DNA of 64,000 nucleotides, taken from positions 1,615,001 to 1,679,000 of the forward strand of contig NZ_CP020947.1 in assembly GCF_000172795.2 (NCBI RefSeq), read 5' to 3'. The stretch comes from Rhizobium sp. CIAT894 (GTDB lineage Bacteria > Pseudomonadota > Alphaproteobacteria > Rhizobiales > Rhizobiaceae). The notes under the pieces are model-generated. The model was not told the origin of the DNA. It was given only the letters and a program-made list of their open reading frames with translations, and did no database searches. The position numbers and the translations under genes are program-made. Positions 15,776-26,012 of this stretch are shown one piece after another; positions within the stretch are counted from its first letter, which is position 1; each line of letters starts with the position of its first letter.

Positions 15776-18430
15776 TCAGCTCTTTTTCGATTTCGCGGGC
15801 GCTTTCGCCTTCGTTGTCTTCGGCTTGGCCGCCGTCTTGGTGGTCTTCGTTTCGGCGGCCGCCGCCTTCGGCTTGGCTTTCGCCTTGGCCGGTTTTCCAG
15901 CAGGCGCCTTGCCGGCCTTCTCCGTGATCAGCGCAAGCGCCTCCTCGACGGTGATCGCCTGCGGATCCTTGCCCTTCGGCAGGGTGGCGTTGACCTTGCC
16001 CCAGTTGACGTAAGGGCCGTACTTGCCGTCGCGAACGGTGATGGCGCCGCCGTCGGGATGATCGCCGAGCGTCTTCAACGCCGCCGGCGTGCCGCGGGCA
16101 CCCCGGCCCGGCGCCTTGTTCGCCTTTTCGGCAATGACAGTCACGGCGCGGTTGAGGCCGACCGAGAACACGTCCTCGACGGTTTCCAGATTGGCATAGG
16201 AACCGTCATGCAGAAGGAACGGCCCGTAGCGGCCGATGCCTGACGAGATCATCTTGCCGGATTCCGGATGTTTGCCGATATCGCGCGGCAGCGAAATCAA
16301 AGCCATCGCCTTTTCATAGTCGATATCCTCGGGCTTCCAGCCCTTCGGCAGCGAAGCGCGCTTGGCCTCCTTGCCATCGCCGCGCTGGATATAGGGGCCG
16401 AAGCGGCCGGAACGCAGCGTCAGTTCCTCGCCGGTCGTCGGATCGGTGCCGAGGTTCTTCGGCTCGTTGAGAGCGACACCTTCCGCTTCGCCGCCGTTTT
16501 CGGAGGAAAGCTGGCGGGTATAATTGCATTCCGGATAGTTCGAGCAGCCAACGAAGGCGCCGTATTTGCCGAGCTTCAGCGACAGGTTGCCGGTGCCGCA
16601 AACCTGACAGATCCGGGGATCGCTGCCGTCCTCCCGCTTCGGGAAGACCAGCGGCGCCAGCGCCTCGTTCAGCGAATCCAGCACATTGGTGACGCGCAGT
16701 TCCTTGGTGTCTTCGATCTGGGCGAAGAAATCCTTCCAGAAGTCGCGCAGCACCTGCTTCCAGTTCAGCTCGCCGGCCGAAATCCGGTCGAGCTTTTCCT
16801 CCAGAGCGGCGGTGAAGTCGTATTCGACATATTTGGTGAAGAAGCTTTCGAGGAAAGCCGTCACCAGCCGGCCCTTGGCCTGCGGGATCAGCTTGCGCTT
16901 GTCGATCGTCACATAGTCGCGGTCGCGCAGTGTGGCCAGCGTCGCGGCATAGGTGGAGGGACGGCCGATGCCGAGCTCTTCCATTTTCTTGATCAGCGAG
17001 GCTTCCGAATAGCGCGGCGGCGGTTCGGTGAAATGCTGCGTCGAATTGATCTTCTGCTTGGCGAGCGTCTCGCGCGCGTTGATCTCCGGCAGGCGGCCAT
17101 CCTCGTCGCCGTCGTCGCTCTGCTCGCCGTCTTCCTTCTGATCGGTATAGGCGGCGATGAAGCCGTCGAAACGGATGACCGAACCGACGGCGCGCAGGCC
17201 GGCCTTCTCGCCCTTATTGTCGGCGGTAATTTCAGCCGTGGTGCGCTCGATTTCGGCCGAGGCCATCTGGCTGGCGATGCCGCGCTTCCAGATCAGGTCG
17301 TAGAGCCGGATCTGGTCGGCATCGAGGAATTTGCGCACGCGGTCGGGCGAGCGGTAGAAATCGGTCGGACGGATCGCCTCGTGCGCCTCCTGGGCGTTCT
17401 TGGCTTTGGTGGAATAGAAGCGTGCCTTCTCAGGCAGATAGCGGTCGCCGAACTGGTCGACGATGGCGCTGCGCGCAGCATCGATCGCCTCCGGCGCCAT
17501 CTGCACGCCGTCGGTTCGCATATAGGTGATGAGACCGACGGTTTCGCCGCCGATATCGACGCCTTCATAAAGCTTCTGGGCGATCTGCATGGTGCGCGAG
17601 GCGGAGAAGCCGAGATTGGAGGAGGCGGCCTGCTGCAGCGTCGAGGTAGTAAAGGGCGGTCCCGGATTGCGCTTGACCGGTTTGGCCTCGACCGTGTCGA
17701 CGACATAGCTTGCACCGTCGAGCAAAGCCTTCAACCGGCCCGCATCCTCACCGTTGCCGATCGCCCGCGGCTGCAGCCGTTTGCCGTTGGCCGAAACCAG
17801 TCGTGCCTCGAACTCGTCGCCACGTGGCGTCTTCAGAAGCGCCGAGATGTTCCAGTATTCTTCCGAAATGAAGCGCTCGATCTCGGACTCACGGTCGCAG
17901 ACCAGGCGAAGCGCGACCGATTGGACACGGCCGGCCGAACGTGCGCCGGGCAATTTGCGCCAAAGGACCGGAGAAAGATTGAAGCCGACGAGATAGTCGA
18001 GGGCGCGGCGCGCCAGATAGGCGTCGACCAGCGGCACGTCGATGTCGCGCGGATCGGCCATGGCGTCGAGCACCGCCTTCTTGGTGATCGCATTGAAGAC
18101 GACGCGCTTGACCGGCTTGCCGTTCAGCACCCGCTTCTTGTTCAGCATGTCGAGAACGTGCCAGGAAATCGCTTCGCCTTCGCGATCCGGGTCGGTCGCG
18201 AGAAACAGGCCGTCGGAGGATTTCACCGCGTCGGCAATGTCCTTCATCCGCTTGGCCGAGGCGCCATCCACCTCCCAAAGCATTTCGAAATCCTGATCGG
18301 GGAGGACCGAGCCGTCCTTGGCAGGCAGATCGCGCACATGGCCGAAGGAGGCGAGCACCTTGTATCCCGAACCCAGATACTTGTTGATCGTCTTGGCCTT
18401 GGCAGGCGATTCCACCACTACAACATTCAT
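15776..18430 (-). CDS. topA: DNA topoisomerase I
   Basis: A type IA topoisomerase of 884 residues that relaxes negative supercoils. The Toprim domain opens the protein (MNVVVVESPAKAKTINKYLG, with ATDPDREGEAISWH near residue 83). The catalytic tyrosine is in GLITYMRTDG at about residue 303. Only one tetracysteine zinc motif is visible (ICQVCGTGNL and VGCSNYPECNY, around residues 605-635). Beyond it are topoisomerase C-terminal repeats (GRFGPYIQ, GRYGPFLLHD, GKYGPYVNWG), and a Lys/Ala-rich tail of about 50 residues. rnr follows after 1 bp. The 246 bp upstream contain its promoter region and the end of dprA but no other gene. Confidence 0.97.
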   Translation of the reverse strand: MNVVVVESPAKAKTINKYLGSGYKVLASFGHVRDLPAKDGSVLPDQDFEMLWEVDGASAKRMKDIADAVKSSDGLFLATDPDREGEAISWHVLDMLNKKRVLNGKPVKRVVFNAITKKAVLDAMADPRDIDVPLVDAYLARRALDYLVGFNLSPVLWRKLPGARSAGRVQSVALRLVCDRESEIERFISEEYWNISALLKTPRGDEFEARLVSANGKRLQPRAIGNGEDAGRLKALLDGASYVVDTVEAKPVKRNPGPPFTTSTLQQAASSNLGFSASRTMQIAQKLYEGVDIGGETVGLITYMRTDGVQMAPEAIDAARSAIVDQFGDRYLPEKARFYSTKAKNAQEAHEAIRPTDFYRSPDRVRKFLDADQIRLYDLIWKRGIASQMASAEIERTTAEITADNKGEKAGLRAVGSVIRFDGFIAAYTDQKEDGEQSDDGDEDGRLPEINARETLAKQKINSTQHFTEPPPRYSEASLIKKMEELGIGRPSTYAATLATLRDRDYVTIDKRKLIPQAKGRLVTAFLESFFTKYVEYDFTAALEEKLDRISAGELNWKQVLRDFWKDFFAQIEDTKELRVTNVLDSLNEALAPLVFPKREDGSDPRICQVCGTGNLSLKLGKYGAFVGCSNYPECNYTRQLSSENGGEAEGVALNEPKNLGTDPTTGEELTLRSGRFGPYIQRGDGKEAKRASLPKGWKPEDIDYEKAMALISLPRDIGKHPESGKMISSGIGRYGPFLLHDGSYANLETVEDVFSVGLNRAVTVIAEKANKAPGRGARGTPAALKTLGDHPDGGAITVRDGKYGPYVNWGKVNATLPKGKDPQAITVEEALALITEKAGKAPAGKPAKAKAKPKAAAAETKTTKTAAKPKTTKAKAPAKSKKS

Positions 18431-18676
18431 GATGATTCTCTAAAAAGGAAACGACGCCAGCGTTTAAGCCAGCGCAACACACACCGCAACATGGATGCCG
18501 GCCCTCCGACATGGACAGGGAAATCGCTGCGGTCAAGGGGTTTGCTACAATTTTACCTCTTGCATCCGCTGCATCCAAAGCAGGAATTCAAGAAAAATAC
18601 AATTTTAGATGGGTTTCCCATCACTTTCGGCACGGTTCCGCGGTTTTCGACGCCGCGCCCGGATATCGCGTAGAGT

Positions 18677-19819
18677 TCAATCGGAAAGCGAGACGAGGCC
18701 GCCCTGATGCCGATGCAGCCTGCCCGATATATCGAGCTCCAGGAGGATGAGATAGACCGCGGATGCCGACAGGCCGGTATGGCGGATGACGTCGTCGACC
18801 TCGACCGGGGTCGGCCCGAGCGCATCGATGATGCGGGCCCGGTCTGAATCGCCCGGCGGCATCGCCATCGCCTTGCGGTCATCTGCCGGTTGCTCCGCCA
18901 GCGATGACGGAAAGAGCTCGAATTGCGTCAGCGGCGCCAAAGCCTCGATGACATCGGCGGGTGTGGTGACGATCGAAGCCCCGTCCTTCAGCAGGCCGTT
19001 GGTGCCGTGGCAGCGCGGGTCGAGCGGTGAGCCGGGCACGGCAAACACCAGCCGGCCGAACTCGCCGGCAAGCCGCGCGGTGATCAGCGATCCCGAGCGC
19101 GTTGCCGCTTCGATGACCACCAGGCCGAGCGCGATGCCGGCGATCAGCCGGTTCCGGCGCGGAAAATCGCGGGCGCGGGGCTCCCAGCCGAAGGGCATTT
19201 CACTCACCGCCAGGCCGTTGCCGCCGGTTATTTCCTGGAGCAGGCCGATATTCTCAGGCGGATAGGGCTGGTCGAGGCCGCCGGCGAGTGCTGCGATCGT
19301 GCCTGTCTCGAGGCTTGCCCGATGCGCTGAGGTATCGATGCCGCGCGCCAGGCCCGAGACCACGGTATAGCCGGCCCGGCCGCAGTCGCGCGCCACCATC
19401 GCCGCGAATTTGGCGCCGGCGACGGAGGCGTTGCGTGAACCGACGATGCCGACGGCCGGTCGTTTGGCGGCGGCAAGCGTGCCCCTGACGGCCAAGAGCG
19501 GCGGCGCGCCGTCGATCTGCTTCAGAGCCTGCGGATAGTCCGGCTCGCCGATACCGACGAAGCGGGCGCCGAAGCGATGCGCCGCTTCGAGTTCCCGATG
19601 GGCCTCGGCCTCGCTGGCGATGCGGATGGCCCGCGTCGCCCCGCCGCGCGCCGAAAGCTCCGGCAGTGCTGCGAGTGCGGCCTCGGCCGAACCGAAATGA
19701 TTGATGAGATCGCGAAAGGTCGCTGGGCCGATATTGTCGGAACGGATGAGGCGCAGCCAGGCAATTCTCTGCCGTTCGCTCAGCACCACGCCTTTTGGTC
19801 CGGCGCTCAGCGCATCCAT
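18677..19819 (-). CDS. dprA: DNA-processing protein DprA
   Basis: A 380-residue single-strand DNA binding and RecA-loading protein (Smf/DprA). The N-terminal SAM-like helices ([20 protein letters not shown]) precede the Rossmann-like core with [31 protein letters not shown] and [20 protein letters not shown]. The C-terminal 65 residues form a winged helix ([20 protein letters not shown]). It binds incoming DNA in transformation and is widespread even in bacteria not known to be competent. Its ATG overlaps the last base of the plsY stop (TAATG), so translation is probably coupled. Confidence 0.95.
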   Translation of the reverse strand: MDALSAGPKGVVLSERQRIAWLRLIRSDNIGPATFRDLINHFGSAEAALAALPELSARGGATRAIRIASEAEAHRELEAAHRFGARFVGIGEPDYPQALKQIDGAPPLLAVRGTLAAAKRPAVGIVGSRNASVAGAKFAAMVARDCGRAGYTVVSGLARGIDTSAHRASLETGTIAALAGGLDQPYPPENIGLLQEITGGNGLAVSEMPFGWEPRARDFPRRNRLIAGIALGLVVIEAATRSGSLITARLAGEFGRLVFAVPGSPLDPRCHGTNGLLKDGASIVTTPADVIEALAPLTQFELFPSSLAEQPADDRKAMAMPPGDSDRARIIDALGPTPVEVDDVIRHTGLSASAVYLILLELDISGRLHRHQGGLVSLSD

Positions 19820-20439
19820 TATCCCTTCGCCCCGATCTTGCTTTCCGTCCCGCTCATCAGGCGCGAAATATTCGCCTTGTGTTTCCAGTAGGAAATCAGC
19901 GTCATGATCGCCATGACAGCCGCAACCTTTTCATTACCGAGGATCCACAGCGCGACGGGAGTGACGAGCATGGCGACCAGCGCCGACAGCGAGGAATAGC
20001 GGGTGGTGAAGGCGACCGCCAGCCAGACGGCGGCAAAGAGCACGACCATGATCGGCGCGACGCCGAGCAGGGTGCCGATATAGGTGGCGACACCCTTGCC
20101 GCCCTTGAAGCCGATCCAGACCGGGAAGAGATGGCCGATGAAGGCGAAGAAGCCGGCGATGATCGCCGCTTCCTCACCGAGGAAATAACCGACGACCCAG
20201 GCCGCCGCCGATGCCTTCAGCGCATCGAGCAGCAGCGTCGCTGCCGCAAGCTTCCGGTTTCCGGTTCTGAGCACATTGGTGGCGCCGATATTGCCGGAGC
20301 CGATGCTGCGCACATCGCCGAGGCCGGCCGCGCGCGTAAGAATGAGGCCGAAAGGAATGGAGCCGAAGAGATAGCCGATGACGGCGGCGGCAAGCGCGAT
20401 CGGCAGCGTGATCTGCCATGACATGAGATTGGATAACAT
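19819..20439 (-). CDS. plsY: Glycerol-3-phosphate acyltransferase PlsY
   Basis: A 206-residue integral membrane enzyme that transfers acyl groups from acyl-phosphate to glycerol 3-phosphate, the first step of phospholipid synthesis. The three family motifs are visible: [20 protein letters not shown] (near residue 47) and [21 protein letters not shown] (near residue 102). Five or six hydrophobic spans fit the known topology. It precedes dprA with a one-base stop/start overlap and follows pyrC by 46 bp, giving the rhizobial order pyrB-pyrC-plsY-dprA on one strand. Confidence 0.96.
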   Translation of the reverse strand: MLSNLMSWQITLPIALAAAVIGYLFGSIPFGLILTRAAGLGDVRSIGSGNIGATNVLRTGNRKLAAATLLLDALKASAAAWVVGYFLGEEAAIIAGFFAFIGHLFPVWIGFKGGKGVATYIGTLLGVAPIMVVLFAAVWLAVAFTTRYSSLSALVAMLVTPVALWILGNEKVAAVMAIMTLISYWKHKANISRLMSGTESKIGAKG

Positions 20440-20485
20440 ATGCCCCCTCGGCCCTCCGATGGCCTGTCCTCAGTCCAGCCGGTCC

Positions 20486-21775
20486 CTAAAGTGCGTGGAC
20501 AAGCTTTCCCGAGACGTATGTCGCGACCGCCCGCCCGCTGAAGCGCGCATCCTCGAACGGCGTGTTCTTCGAGCGGGAGAGAAGCATGTCTTTGGCGACA
20601 AGCCAAGGCTCATCGAGATCGATCAGCGTGATGTCGGCTGGGGCTCCCGGCTTCAGCGTGCCGGCATCCAGGCCGAATATCTCAGCCGGGCGTGTAGACA
20701 TGGCGTCGATCAGGCGCATCAGGCTGACCTTGCCGCCATGGTGGAGCCTGAGGGCCGCCGCCAGCATAGTTTCAAGGCCGACCGCGCCGTCCGCCGCCTC
20801 GCCGAAGGGCAGGCGCTTCGTATCGACGTCCTGCGGGTCATGCGCGGATACAATGATGTCGATGGCGCCGCGCGCAAGCGCGTCGACCATGGCGACCCGG
20901 TCGTCCTCCGGGCGCAGCGGCGGATAGAGCTTGAAGAAGGTGCGGTATTCGCCGATGTCGTTCTCGTTGAGCGCCAGATTGTTGATCGAGATGCCCGAGG
21001 TCACCTTGGCGCCGCGGCTGCGGGCAAGCTCGATCGCCTCAACCGATTGCGGCACGGAAATCATCGCGGCGTGATAACGTCCCCGCGTCAGCGCTGCGAT
21101 CCTGAGGTCGCGTTCGAGCGGGATGAGCTCGGCTTCTCTCGGAATGCCGGAGAGCCCGAGCCAGCTGGCGAAAAGCCCCTCATGCATGACGCCATTGGCG
21201 CCGAGGTATTTGTCGCGTGTTTCGCAGCTGATGACGGCGCCGAATTCACGTGCATAGGTCATGATCCGGCGCAGCACCTGCGTGTCGTGGACGCTGGAAT
21301 GGGCATCGGTGAAGGCGACGGCGCCCGCCTGCATCAACAGGCCGATCTCGGTCATCTCCTCGCCGGCAAGACCCTTGGTGATGGCGGCGGCCGGATAGAC
21401 GTTGACGGAGGCCGTATCGCGGGCCGTCTTCTTGACGAATTCGACGAGCGCGATGTCGTCGATGACGGGGTCGGTGTCCGGCATAACGATGATCGAGGTG
21501 ACGCCGCCGGCCGCCGCTGCCCGGCTTGCCGAGGCGATCGTCTCGCGGTGTTCGCCGCCGGGTTCGCCGATATGGACGCGCGCGTCGACGAGGCCGGGAG
21601 TGGCCACGAGACCGGCGCAATCGCGCACGACGGCGCCGTCCGGCGCGCCCTGGTTCTGCGCTGCGCTGCCGGCGGCAAGAATGACGCCGTTTTCGGCGAT
21701 GATCGTGCCCACCTCGTCGAGATTGCGCGAGGGATCGACGATGCGGACGTTCTTGAGGACGATCGGGTTGCTCAT
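20486..21775 (-). CDS. pyrC: Dihydroorotase homologue, probably catalytically inactive (PyrC')
   Basis: A 429-residue amidohydrolase-fold protein aligned end to end with class I dihydroorotase, but missing most metal ligands. The usual Asp-x-His-x-His is [13 protein letters not shown] here, so the first His is Arg. The position of the AHCED motif reads ISCET. The His of the CHxS strand is absent ([10 protein letters not shown]), and the ATDHAPH motif reads VSAHDPQD. Four of six expected ligands are gone. In Pseudomonas an inactive PyrC' is needed to hold aspartate transcarbamoylase together; the 4-base overlap (ATGA) with pyrB suggests the same role here. A genuine dihydroorotase should lie elsewhere in the genome. 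The start ATG 21775 is fixed by this overlap. Confidence 0.9.
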   Translation of the reverse strand: MSNPIVLKNVRIVDPSRNLDEVGTIIAENGVILAAGSAAQNQGAPDGAVVRDCAGLVATPGLVDARVHIGEPGGEHRETIASASRAAAAGGVTSIIVMPDTDPVIDDIALVEFVKKTARDTASVNVYPAAAITKGLAGEEMTEIGLLMQAGAVAFTDAHSSVHDTQVLRRIMTYAREFGAVISCETRDKYLGANGVMHEGLFASWLGLSGIPREAELIPLERDLRIAALTRGRYHAAMISVPQSVEAIELARSRGAKVTSGISINNLALNENDIGEYRTFFKLYPPLRPEDDRVAMVDALARGAIDIIVSAHDPQDVDTKRLPFGEAADGAVGLETMLAAALRLHHGGKVSLMRLIDAMSTRPAEIFGLDAGTLKPGAPADITLIDLDEPWLVAKDMLLSRSKNTPFEDARFSGRAVATYVSGKLVHAL

Positions 21776-22728
21776 GCCTTCATTCCGTCGGTTCGGGGAC
21801 CCTGGTTCTGCGAGACGAGCAGCGTCTCCATGACGGCCATGCGCACCGCGACCCCCATTTCCACCTGTTCGGCAATCACGCTCTGCGGGCCGTCTGCGAC
21901 CTCGGAGGCGATCTCGACGCCGCGGTTCATCGGGCCGGGATGCATGACCAGCGCATCCTCCTTCGCCGCCTTCAGCGTTTCGGCGTCGAGCCCGTAGAAG
22001 TGATAATATTCGCGCACCGACGGCACGAAGGCGCCCGACATGCGCTCGCGCTGCAGCCGCAGCATCATCACCACGTCGGCGTCCTTCAATCCTTCCTTCA
22101 TCGAATGGAAGACCTCGACGCCCATCTCGGCAATGCCGGAGGGCAGCAGGGTGGCGGGTGCGACGACGCGCACGCGCGCCCCCATCGCATTGAGCAGCAG
22201 GATATTGGAGCGCGCCACCCGCGAATGCAGCACGTCGCCGCAGATTGCCACGATGATGCGCGACAGCTTGCCCTTGGCGCGGCGGATCGTCAGCGCGTCG
22301 AGCAGCGCCTGGGTCGGATGTTCGTGCTGCCCGTCGCCGGCATTGACGACCGAGCAGGAGACCTTTTGGGCAAGAAGGGCGGCCGCTCCCGCGCTCGAAT
22401 GGCGGATGACCAGCACGTCCGGGCGCATAGCATTCAGCGTCATCGCCGTATCGATCAGCGTTTCGCCCTTCTTCACCGAGGAGTTGCCGACCGACATGTT
22501 CATGACGTCGGCGCCGAGCCGCTTGCCGGCAAGCTCGAAGGAGGCCTGCGTGCGGGTCGATGCCTCGAAGAAGAGATTGATCTGCGTCAGCCCGCGCAGC
22601 GTAGACGTTTTCTTCTCTCGCTGGCGGCTGATCTTGACGGCTTCGTCGGCCTTGTCGAGCAGATAGGTGATATCCTGCTCGGTGAGGCCCTTGATGCCGA
22701 TGAGGTGGCGGTGGGGGAAAAAGACCAT
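21772..22728 (-). CDS. pyrB: Aspartate carbamoyltransferase catalytic subunit
   Basis: A 318-residue enzyme joining carbamoyl phosphate and aspartate, the second step of pyrimidine synthesis. The start is ATG 22728 ([15 protein letters not shown]), with AGGCAGGG upstream; an upstream in-frame start would add 19 residues with no family support. The carbamoyl-phosphate site [20 protein letters not shown] (near residue 50) and [14 protein letters not shown] (near residue 135) are intact, as is [13 protein letters not shown]. The inactive dihydroorotase homologue overlaps its stop codon and probably forms a dodecameric complex with it. No pyrI regulatory subunit is nearby. Confidence 0.96.
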   Translation of the reverse strand: MVFFPHRHLIGIKGLTEQDITYLLDKADEAVKISRQREKKTSTLRGLTQINLFFEASTRTQASFELAGKRLGADVMNMSVGNSSVKKGETLIDTAMTLNAMRPDVLVIRHSSAGAAALLAQKVSCSVVNAGDGQHEHPTQALLDALTIRRAKGKLSRIIVAICGDVLHSRVARSNILLLNAMGARVRVVAPATLLPSGIAEMGVEVFHSMKEGLKDADVVMMLRLQRERMSGAFVPSVREYYHFYGLDAETLKAAKEDALVMHPGPMNRGVEIASEVADGPQSVIAEQVEMGVAVRMAVMETLLVSQNQGPRTDGMKA

Positions 22729-22907
22729 GACCCTGCCTCTTGCTGTCTCTGCCGGGTCTATAAAGAGTGCGGCCCGCCGGGGCAAGCATGCGCTGTGGGC
22801 AAAGGCTTATGTCCCCATGCATTTTCGCCAGAATTCCGATAGAGCAGAATGAACCGAATCATAACTTCCGGTTTCCCTTTGCCGGGTTCTTACACTAGAA
22901 GCGAATT

Positions 22908-24566
22908 ATGACCTCCGCCAACCGGACTGACGACAAACTCGCAGAACTCAACCAGCCGAGCCTGTGGTCCGGCATCAACGCCTATCGATCAGATCCGCTG
23001 ATCGTCGATCTGACGGCAGCCCTGCCGCGCGGCATCCGCGAGGACCTGGAAAACATGGGCCGCTACGTCACCTCGCCGGAGGCGCAGGAACTGGCGCGCA
23101 TGGCAAACCAGGGAGCGCCGCAACTGCGCACCCATGGTCCGCGCGGCGAGCGCCTCGATGTCGTCGAATTCCATCCCGCCTGGCATGCGCTGATGCGCCG
23201 CTCCATGTCGGTCGGCCTGCATTCTTCCGTCTGGGACCCGCAGGCCGATACGGAAGCCAAGGACGAGGCCCACAAGGTTCGCGCCGCCCGCTTCTATCTG
23301 ACGTCGCAGCTGGAATCCGGTCATCTCTGCCCGCTGACGATGACCAGCGCTTCCGTTGCCGCGCTTTCGGCGTCGCCGGCGGTACAGAAGGACTGGGCAC
23401 CGAAGATCCTGTCGCGCAAATATGATTCGTCGAACAAGCCGGCCATGCAGAAATCCGCCGTGACGATTGGCATGGGCATGACGGAAAAGCAGGGCGGAAC
23501 GGATGTGCGCGCCAACCGCAGCGCGGCCGAAAAGGTCAGCGAAGGCATCTACCGGCTCTCCGGCCACAAATGGTTCATGTCCGCTCCGATGAGCGATGCC
23601 TTCATCATGCTGGCGCAGACGAAGGAGGGCATGGGCTGCTTCCTCGTGCCGCGCCTGCTGGAAGATGGCTCCGCCAACGGCCTGCAGTTCCAGCGGCTGA
23701 AGGACAAGGTCGGCAATCGCTCCAACGCCTCTGCCGAAGTGGAATTTTCAGACACCTTCGGCTTCTTGCTCGGCGGCTCGGATGCCGGCATCCGCACCAT
23801 TCTCGACATGGTGACGCTGACGCGGCTCGACTGCGCATTGGCCTCCTCAGGCATGATGCGCGCCTCGCTGGCCGAGGCCGTGCACCACACCCGCGGCCGC
23901 AGCGTCTTCGGCAAGATGCTCGTCAACCAGCCGATCATGACGCGCGTACTGGCCGACATGGCGCTCGATGTCGCCGCCGCCACCGCACTGTCCTTCCGTC
24001 TGGCCGACGCCTTCGACAAGGCGCGCGGCAATGCCGAGCAGGCGGCCTATGCCCGCGTCATGACGCCGGTCGCCAAATACTGGTGCTGCAAGATCGCGCC
24101 GGCGCTGATCTATGAGGCGATGGAATGCATCGGCGGCAACGGCTATATCGAAGAACGCCCGATCGCCCGCCATTACCGCGAAGCGCCCGTCAACGCCATC
24201 TGGGAAGGTTCCGGCAACGTCATGGCGCTCGACGTGCTGCGCGTGCTCAACCGTGGCAAGGATCTGTTCGAAACGGTCTTTGCGGGCCTTGCCCGTGATC
24301 TCGGCCCGGCCGGCAAGAAGACCATCGACGTGCTGCGCGCCGCAATCGCGCTGTGCGAACAGGATGAGGGCGCCGCGCGCCTGCTCGTCGAGCAGCTGGC
24401 GCTCGCCGCAGGTGCTGCCGAACTCTATCGGCTGGGCGCTGGGCGCATCGCCGACGCCTTCATCGAGACGCGCCTTGCCGGCGGCTGGCGCTCCACTTAC
24501 GGCATGCTCGATTCCCGTTTCGACGCCAGCTACATCGTCGATCTGCTTTATCCGCCGGCGGCCTGA
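22908..24566 (+). CDS. aidB: AidB-type acyl-CoA dehydrogenase family protein
   Basis: A 552-residue flavoprotein closely resembling E. coli AidB in length and in landmarks: NQPSLWSGINAYRSDPL near the start, LDVVEFHPAWHALM, IGMGMTEKQGGTDVRAN, RLKDKVGNRSNASAEVEF, MECIGGNGYIEE and IWEGSGNVMALDVLRVLN. The family has an acyl-CoA dehydrogenase fold with bound FAD plus a C-terminal DNA-binding segment. In E. coli it is part of the Ada response to alkylation, though its exact reaction is unsettled. No ada or alkB gene is in view and no LexA box precedes it. It diverges from pyrB with 179 bp between. Confidence 0.85.
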   Translation: MTSANRTDDKLAELNQPSLWSGINAYRSDPLIVDLTAALPRGIREDLENMGRYVTSPEAQELARMANQGAPQLRTHGPRGERLDVVEFHPAWHALMRRSMSVGLHSSVWDPQADTEAKDEAHKVRAARFYLTSQLESGHLCPLTMTSASVAALSASPAVQKDWAPKILSRKYDSSNKPAMQKSAVTIGMGMTEKQGGTDVRANRSAAEKVSEGIYRLSGHKWFMSAPMSDAFIMLAQTKEGMGCFLVPRLLEDGSANGLQFQRLKDKVGNRSNASAEVEFSDTFGFLLGGSDAGIRTILDMVTLTRLDCALASSGMMRASLAEAVHHTRGRSVFGKMLVNQPIMTRVLADMALDVAAATALSFRLADAFDKARGNAEQAAYARVMTPVAKYWCCKIAPALIYEAMECIGGNGYIEERPIARHYREAPVNAIWEGSGNVMALDVLRVLNRGKDLFETVFAGLARDLGPAGKKTIDVLRAAIALCEQDEGAARLLVEQLALAAGAAELYRLGAGRIADAFIETRLAGGWRSTYGMLDSRFDASYIVDLLYPPAA

Positions 24567-24640
24567 CCGCAGGCGGGTTATTGTGCTCGTCGCCTCGTTG
24601 ATCCAAGCGATAGCGAAGCGCTGCGCAGTGGCTGCCCCTC

Positions 24641-24651
24641 ACCCTAACCCT
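24641..24651 (+). repeat. Target-site duplication, left copy
   Basis: ACCCTAACCCT occurs directly before the left end of the insertion sequence and again at 26002-26012 directly after its right end. Eleven bases fits the IS4 family. Confidence 0.85.
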
Positions 24652-26001
24652 CATATGCGCTAGGTTTAGCTCTGGACATGATGAATCTGCTTATGATTCA
24701 AGCTTGGGATGAAGATTCGTCCTGAGATTTTGGATCATTGGCCGGAAGTGAGCGCGCGGCTTCCGGCTGGTTTTGACTTGGAAGCAACGGCGCGGTTGCG
24801 CGGTGCCTTCACGCGGGTGCGGGAAATCAAGAACGCCGAGACGCTGTTGCGGCTGGCGCTTGCCTATGGCGGCCTTGGCATGTCGTTGCGCGAGACCTGT
24901 GCATGGGCCGAGGCGAGCGGGATCGCGCGGCTGTCCGACCCGTCGCTGCTTGAGCGGCTGTGCAAAGCAGCCCCTTGGCTTGGCGACATCGTGGCCGCGC
25001 TGATTGCCGAACAGACCAAAGTGCCGGCGGGGCGTTGGGCGGGATATCGCTTGCGTGCGCTCGACGGAACGTCGATCTGTCACCCAGGTGCCGACCGCAC
25101 GTCATGGCGGCTGCATGTCGGCTACGACCTGGCAACGGCTCAGGTCGATCAGCTTGAGTTGACCGACATTCACGGTGCCGAAAACCTCCAGCGCCTGACC
25201 TACGCACCCGGTGATATCGTGCTGGCCGATCGCTACTATGCAAGGCCGCGCGACCTGCGGCCCGTGATCGATGCCGGTGCAGACTTCATCGTGCGGACCG
25301 GCTGGAACTCGTTGCGGCTGCTGCATACGAACGGCGAGCCCTTTGATCTGTTTGCCGCGCTCGCCGCTCAGCAGGAGCAGGAAAGTGAACTGACGGTCCG
25401 TATCCACGAAGGCGTGAGGGTGACGGCGCCACTGCTTCTGCGCCTCGTTGTCCGGCGCAAGGATCCGCAACAGGTGGAAGCCGAGCAGCAGCGCCTGCTC
25501 AAGGCCGCCAGCAAGCGCGGCAAACAACCCGATCCGCGCAGTCTGGAGGCGGCGAAATACATTCTGCTGCTGACCTCGCTGCCGATCACCACCTTTCCGC
25601 CAGCCGATATTCTCACCCTCTATCGTTTCCGCTGGCAGATCGAGTTGGCGTTCAAACGGTTCAAGAGCTTGGCCGGCCTCGACAATCTGCCGGCCAAGAA
25701 ACCGGAACTGGCGCGGGCATGGATCTGCGCCAGACTGATCGTTGCCATCATCGCTGAACAGATTGCCGGGCAGGTCCCGGACTCTTCCCCCTCTGGACAC
25801 GCCAATCCCAAAGGCAAGCCCGTCGCGCTGGCGTCTCATGAAGATGGCCCTGAGTACCGTCTACGACGCCATCCGCGGACCACTGCTGTGGCAGGCTGTC
25901 TGTAATGTCTTCACCCGAAGTCGGCGTAACTTTTGTGAGTCGTCACGCCGACGCCGAAAACAATGCGACGATCTAAATGCCCGCCTAACCTAGCGCATAT
26001 G
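24652..26001 (+). mobile_element. IS4-family insertion sequence, 1350 bp
   Basis: The left end reads CATATGCGCTAGGTTTAG; the right end, complemented, reads CATATGCGCTAGGTTAGG. Fifteen terminal bases match perfectly. An 11-bp direct repeat flanks the element. It carries one transposase gene with DDE residues but with its reading frame broken near the 3' end. It inserted into a palindromic intergenic repeat between aidB and the vapB remnant, so no host gene was cut. Both ends and the target duplication are intact, so the insertion looks recent. Confidence 0.92.
24709..25993 (+). pseudogene. IS4-family transposase, frameshifted near the C-terminus
   Basis: A DDE transposase of about 428 residues in its original form. 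LRALDGTSI (first Asp) and DIVLADRYYARP (second Asp) precede the signature YRFRWQIELAFKRFKSLAGL, the IS4 Tyr-x2-Arg-x3-Glu-x6-Lys motif with the catalytic Glu. From about 25785-25800 the frame changes: the open frame runs on only to 25905 as an unlikely proline-rich tail. The next frame instead continues with SPSRWRLMKMALSTVYDAI and a basic end terminating at TAG 25993 inside the right inverted repeat, the proper family ending. One extra base in the C-rich run near 25790 would explain it. A programmed shift is possible but no slippery signal is evident. Confidence 0.8.
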
Positions 26002-26012
26002 ACCCTAACCCT
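26002..26012 (+). repeat. Target-site duplication, right copy
   Basis: Second copy of ACCCTAACCCT, directly after the right inverted repeat of the IS4-family element. Confidence 0.85.

Noticed and set aside
20486..22822. A 778-codon frame joining pyrC to sequence opposite and upstream
   Set aside because: The pyrB protein is encoded in another frame over 21772-22728; the pyrC ATG at 21775 overlaps the pyrB stop, so the upstream extension is not coding.
25790..25905. The proline/histidine-rich tail as the genuine transposase end
   Set aside because: The neighbouring frame continues with the typical IS4 C-terminus and stops inside the terminal repeat, so the tail results from a frameshift.
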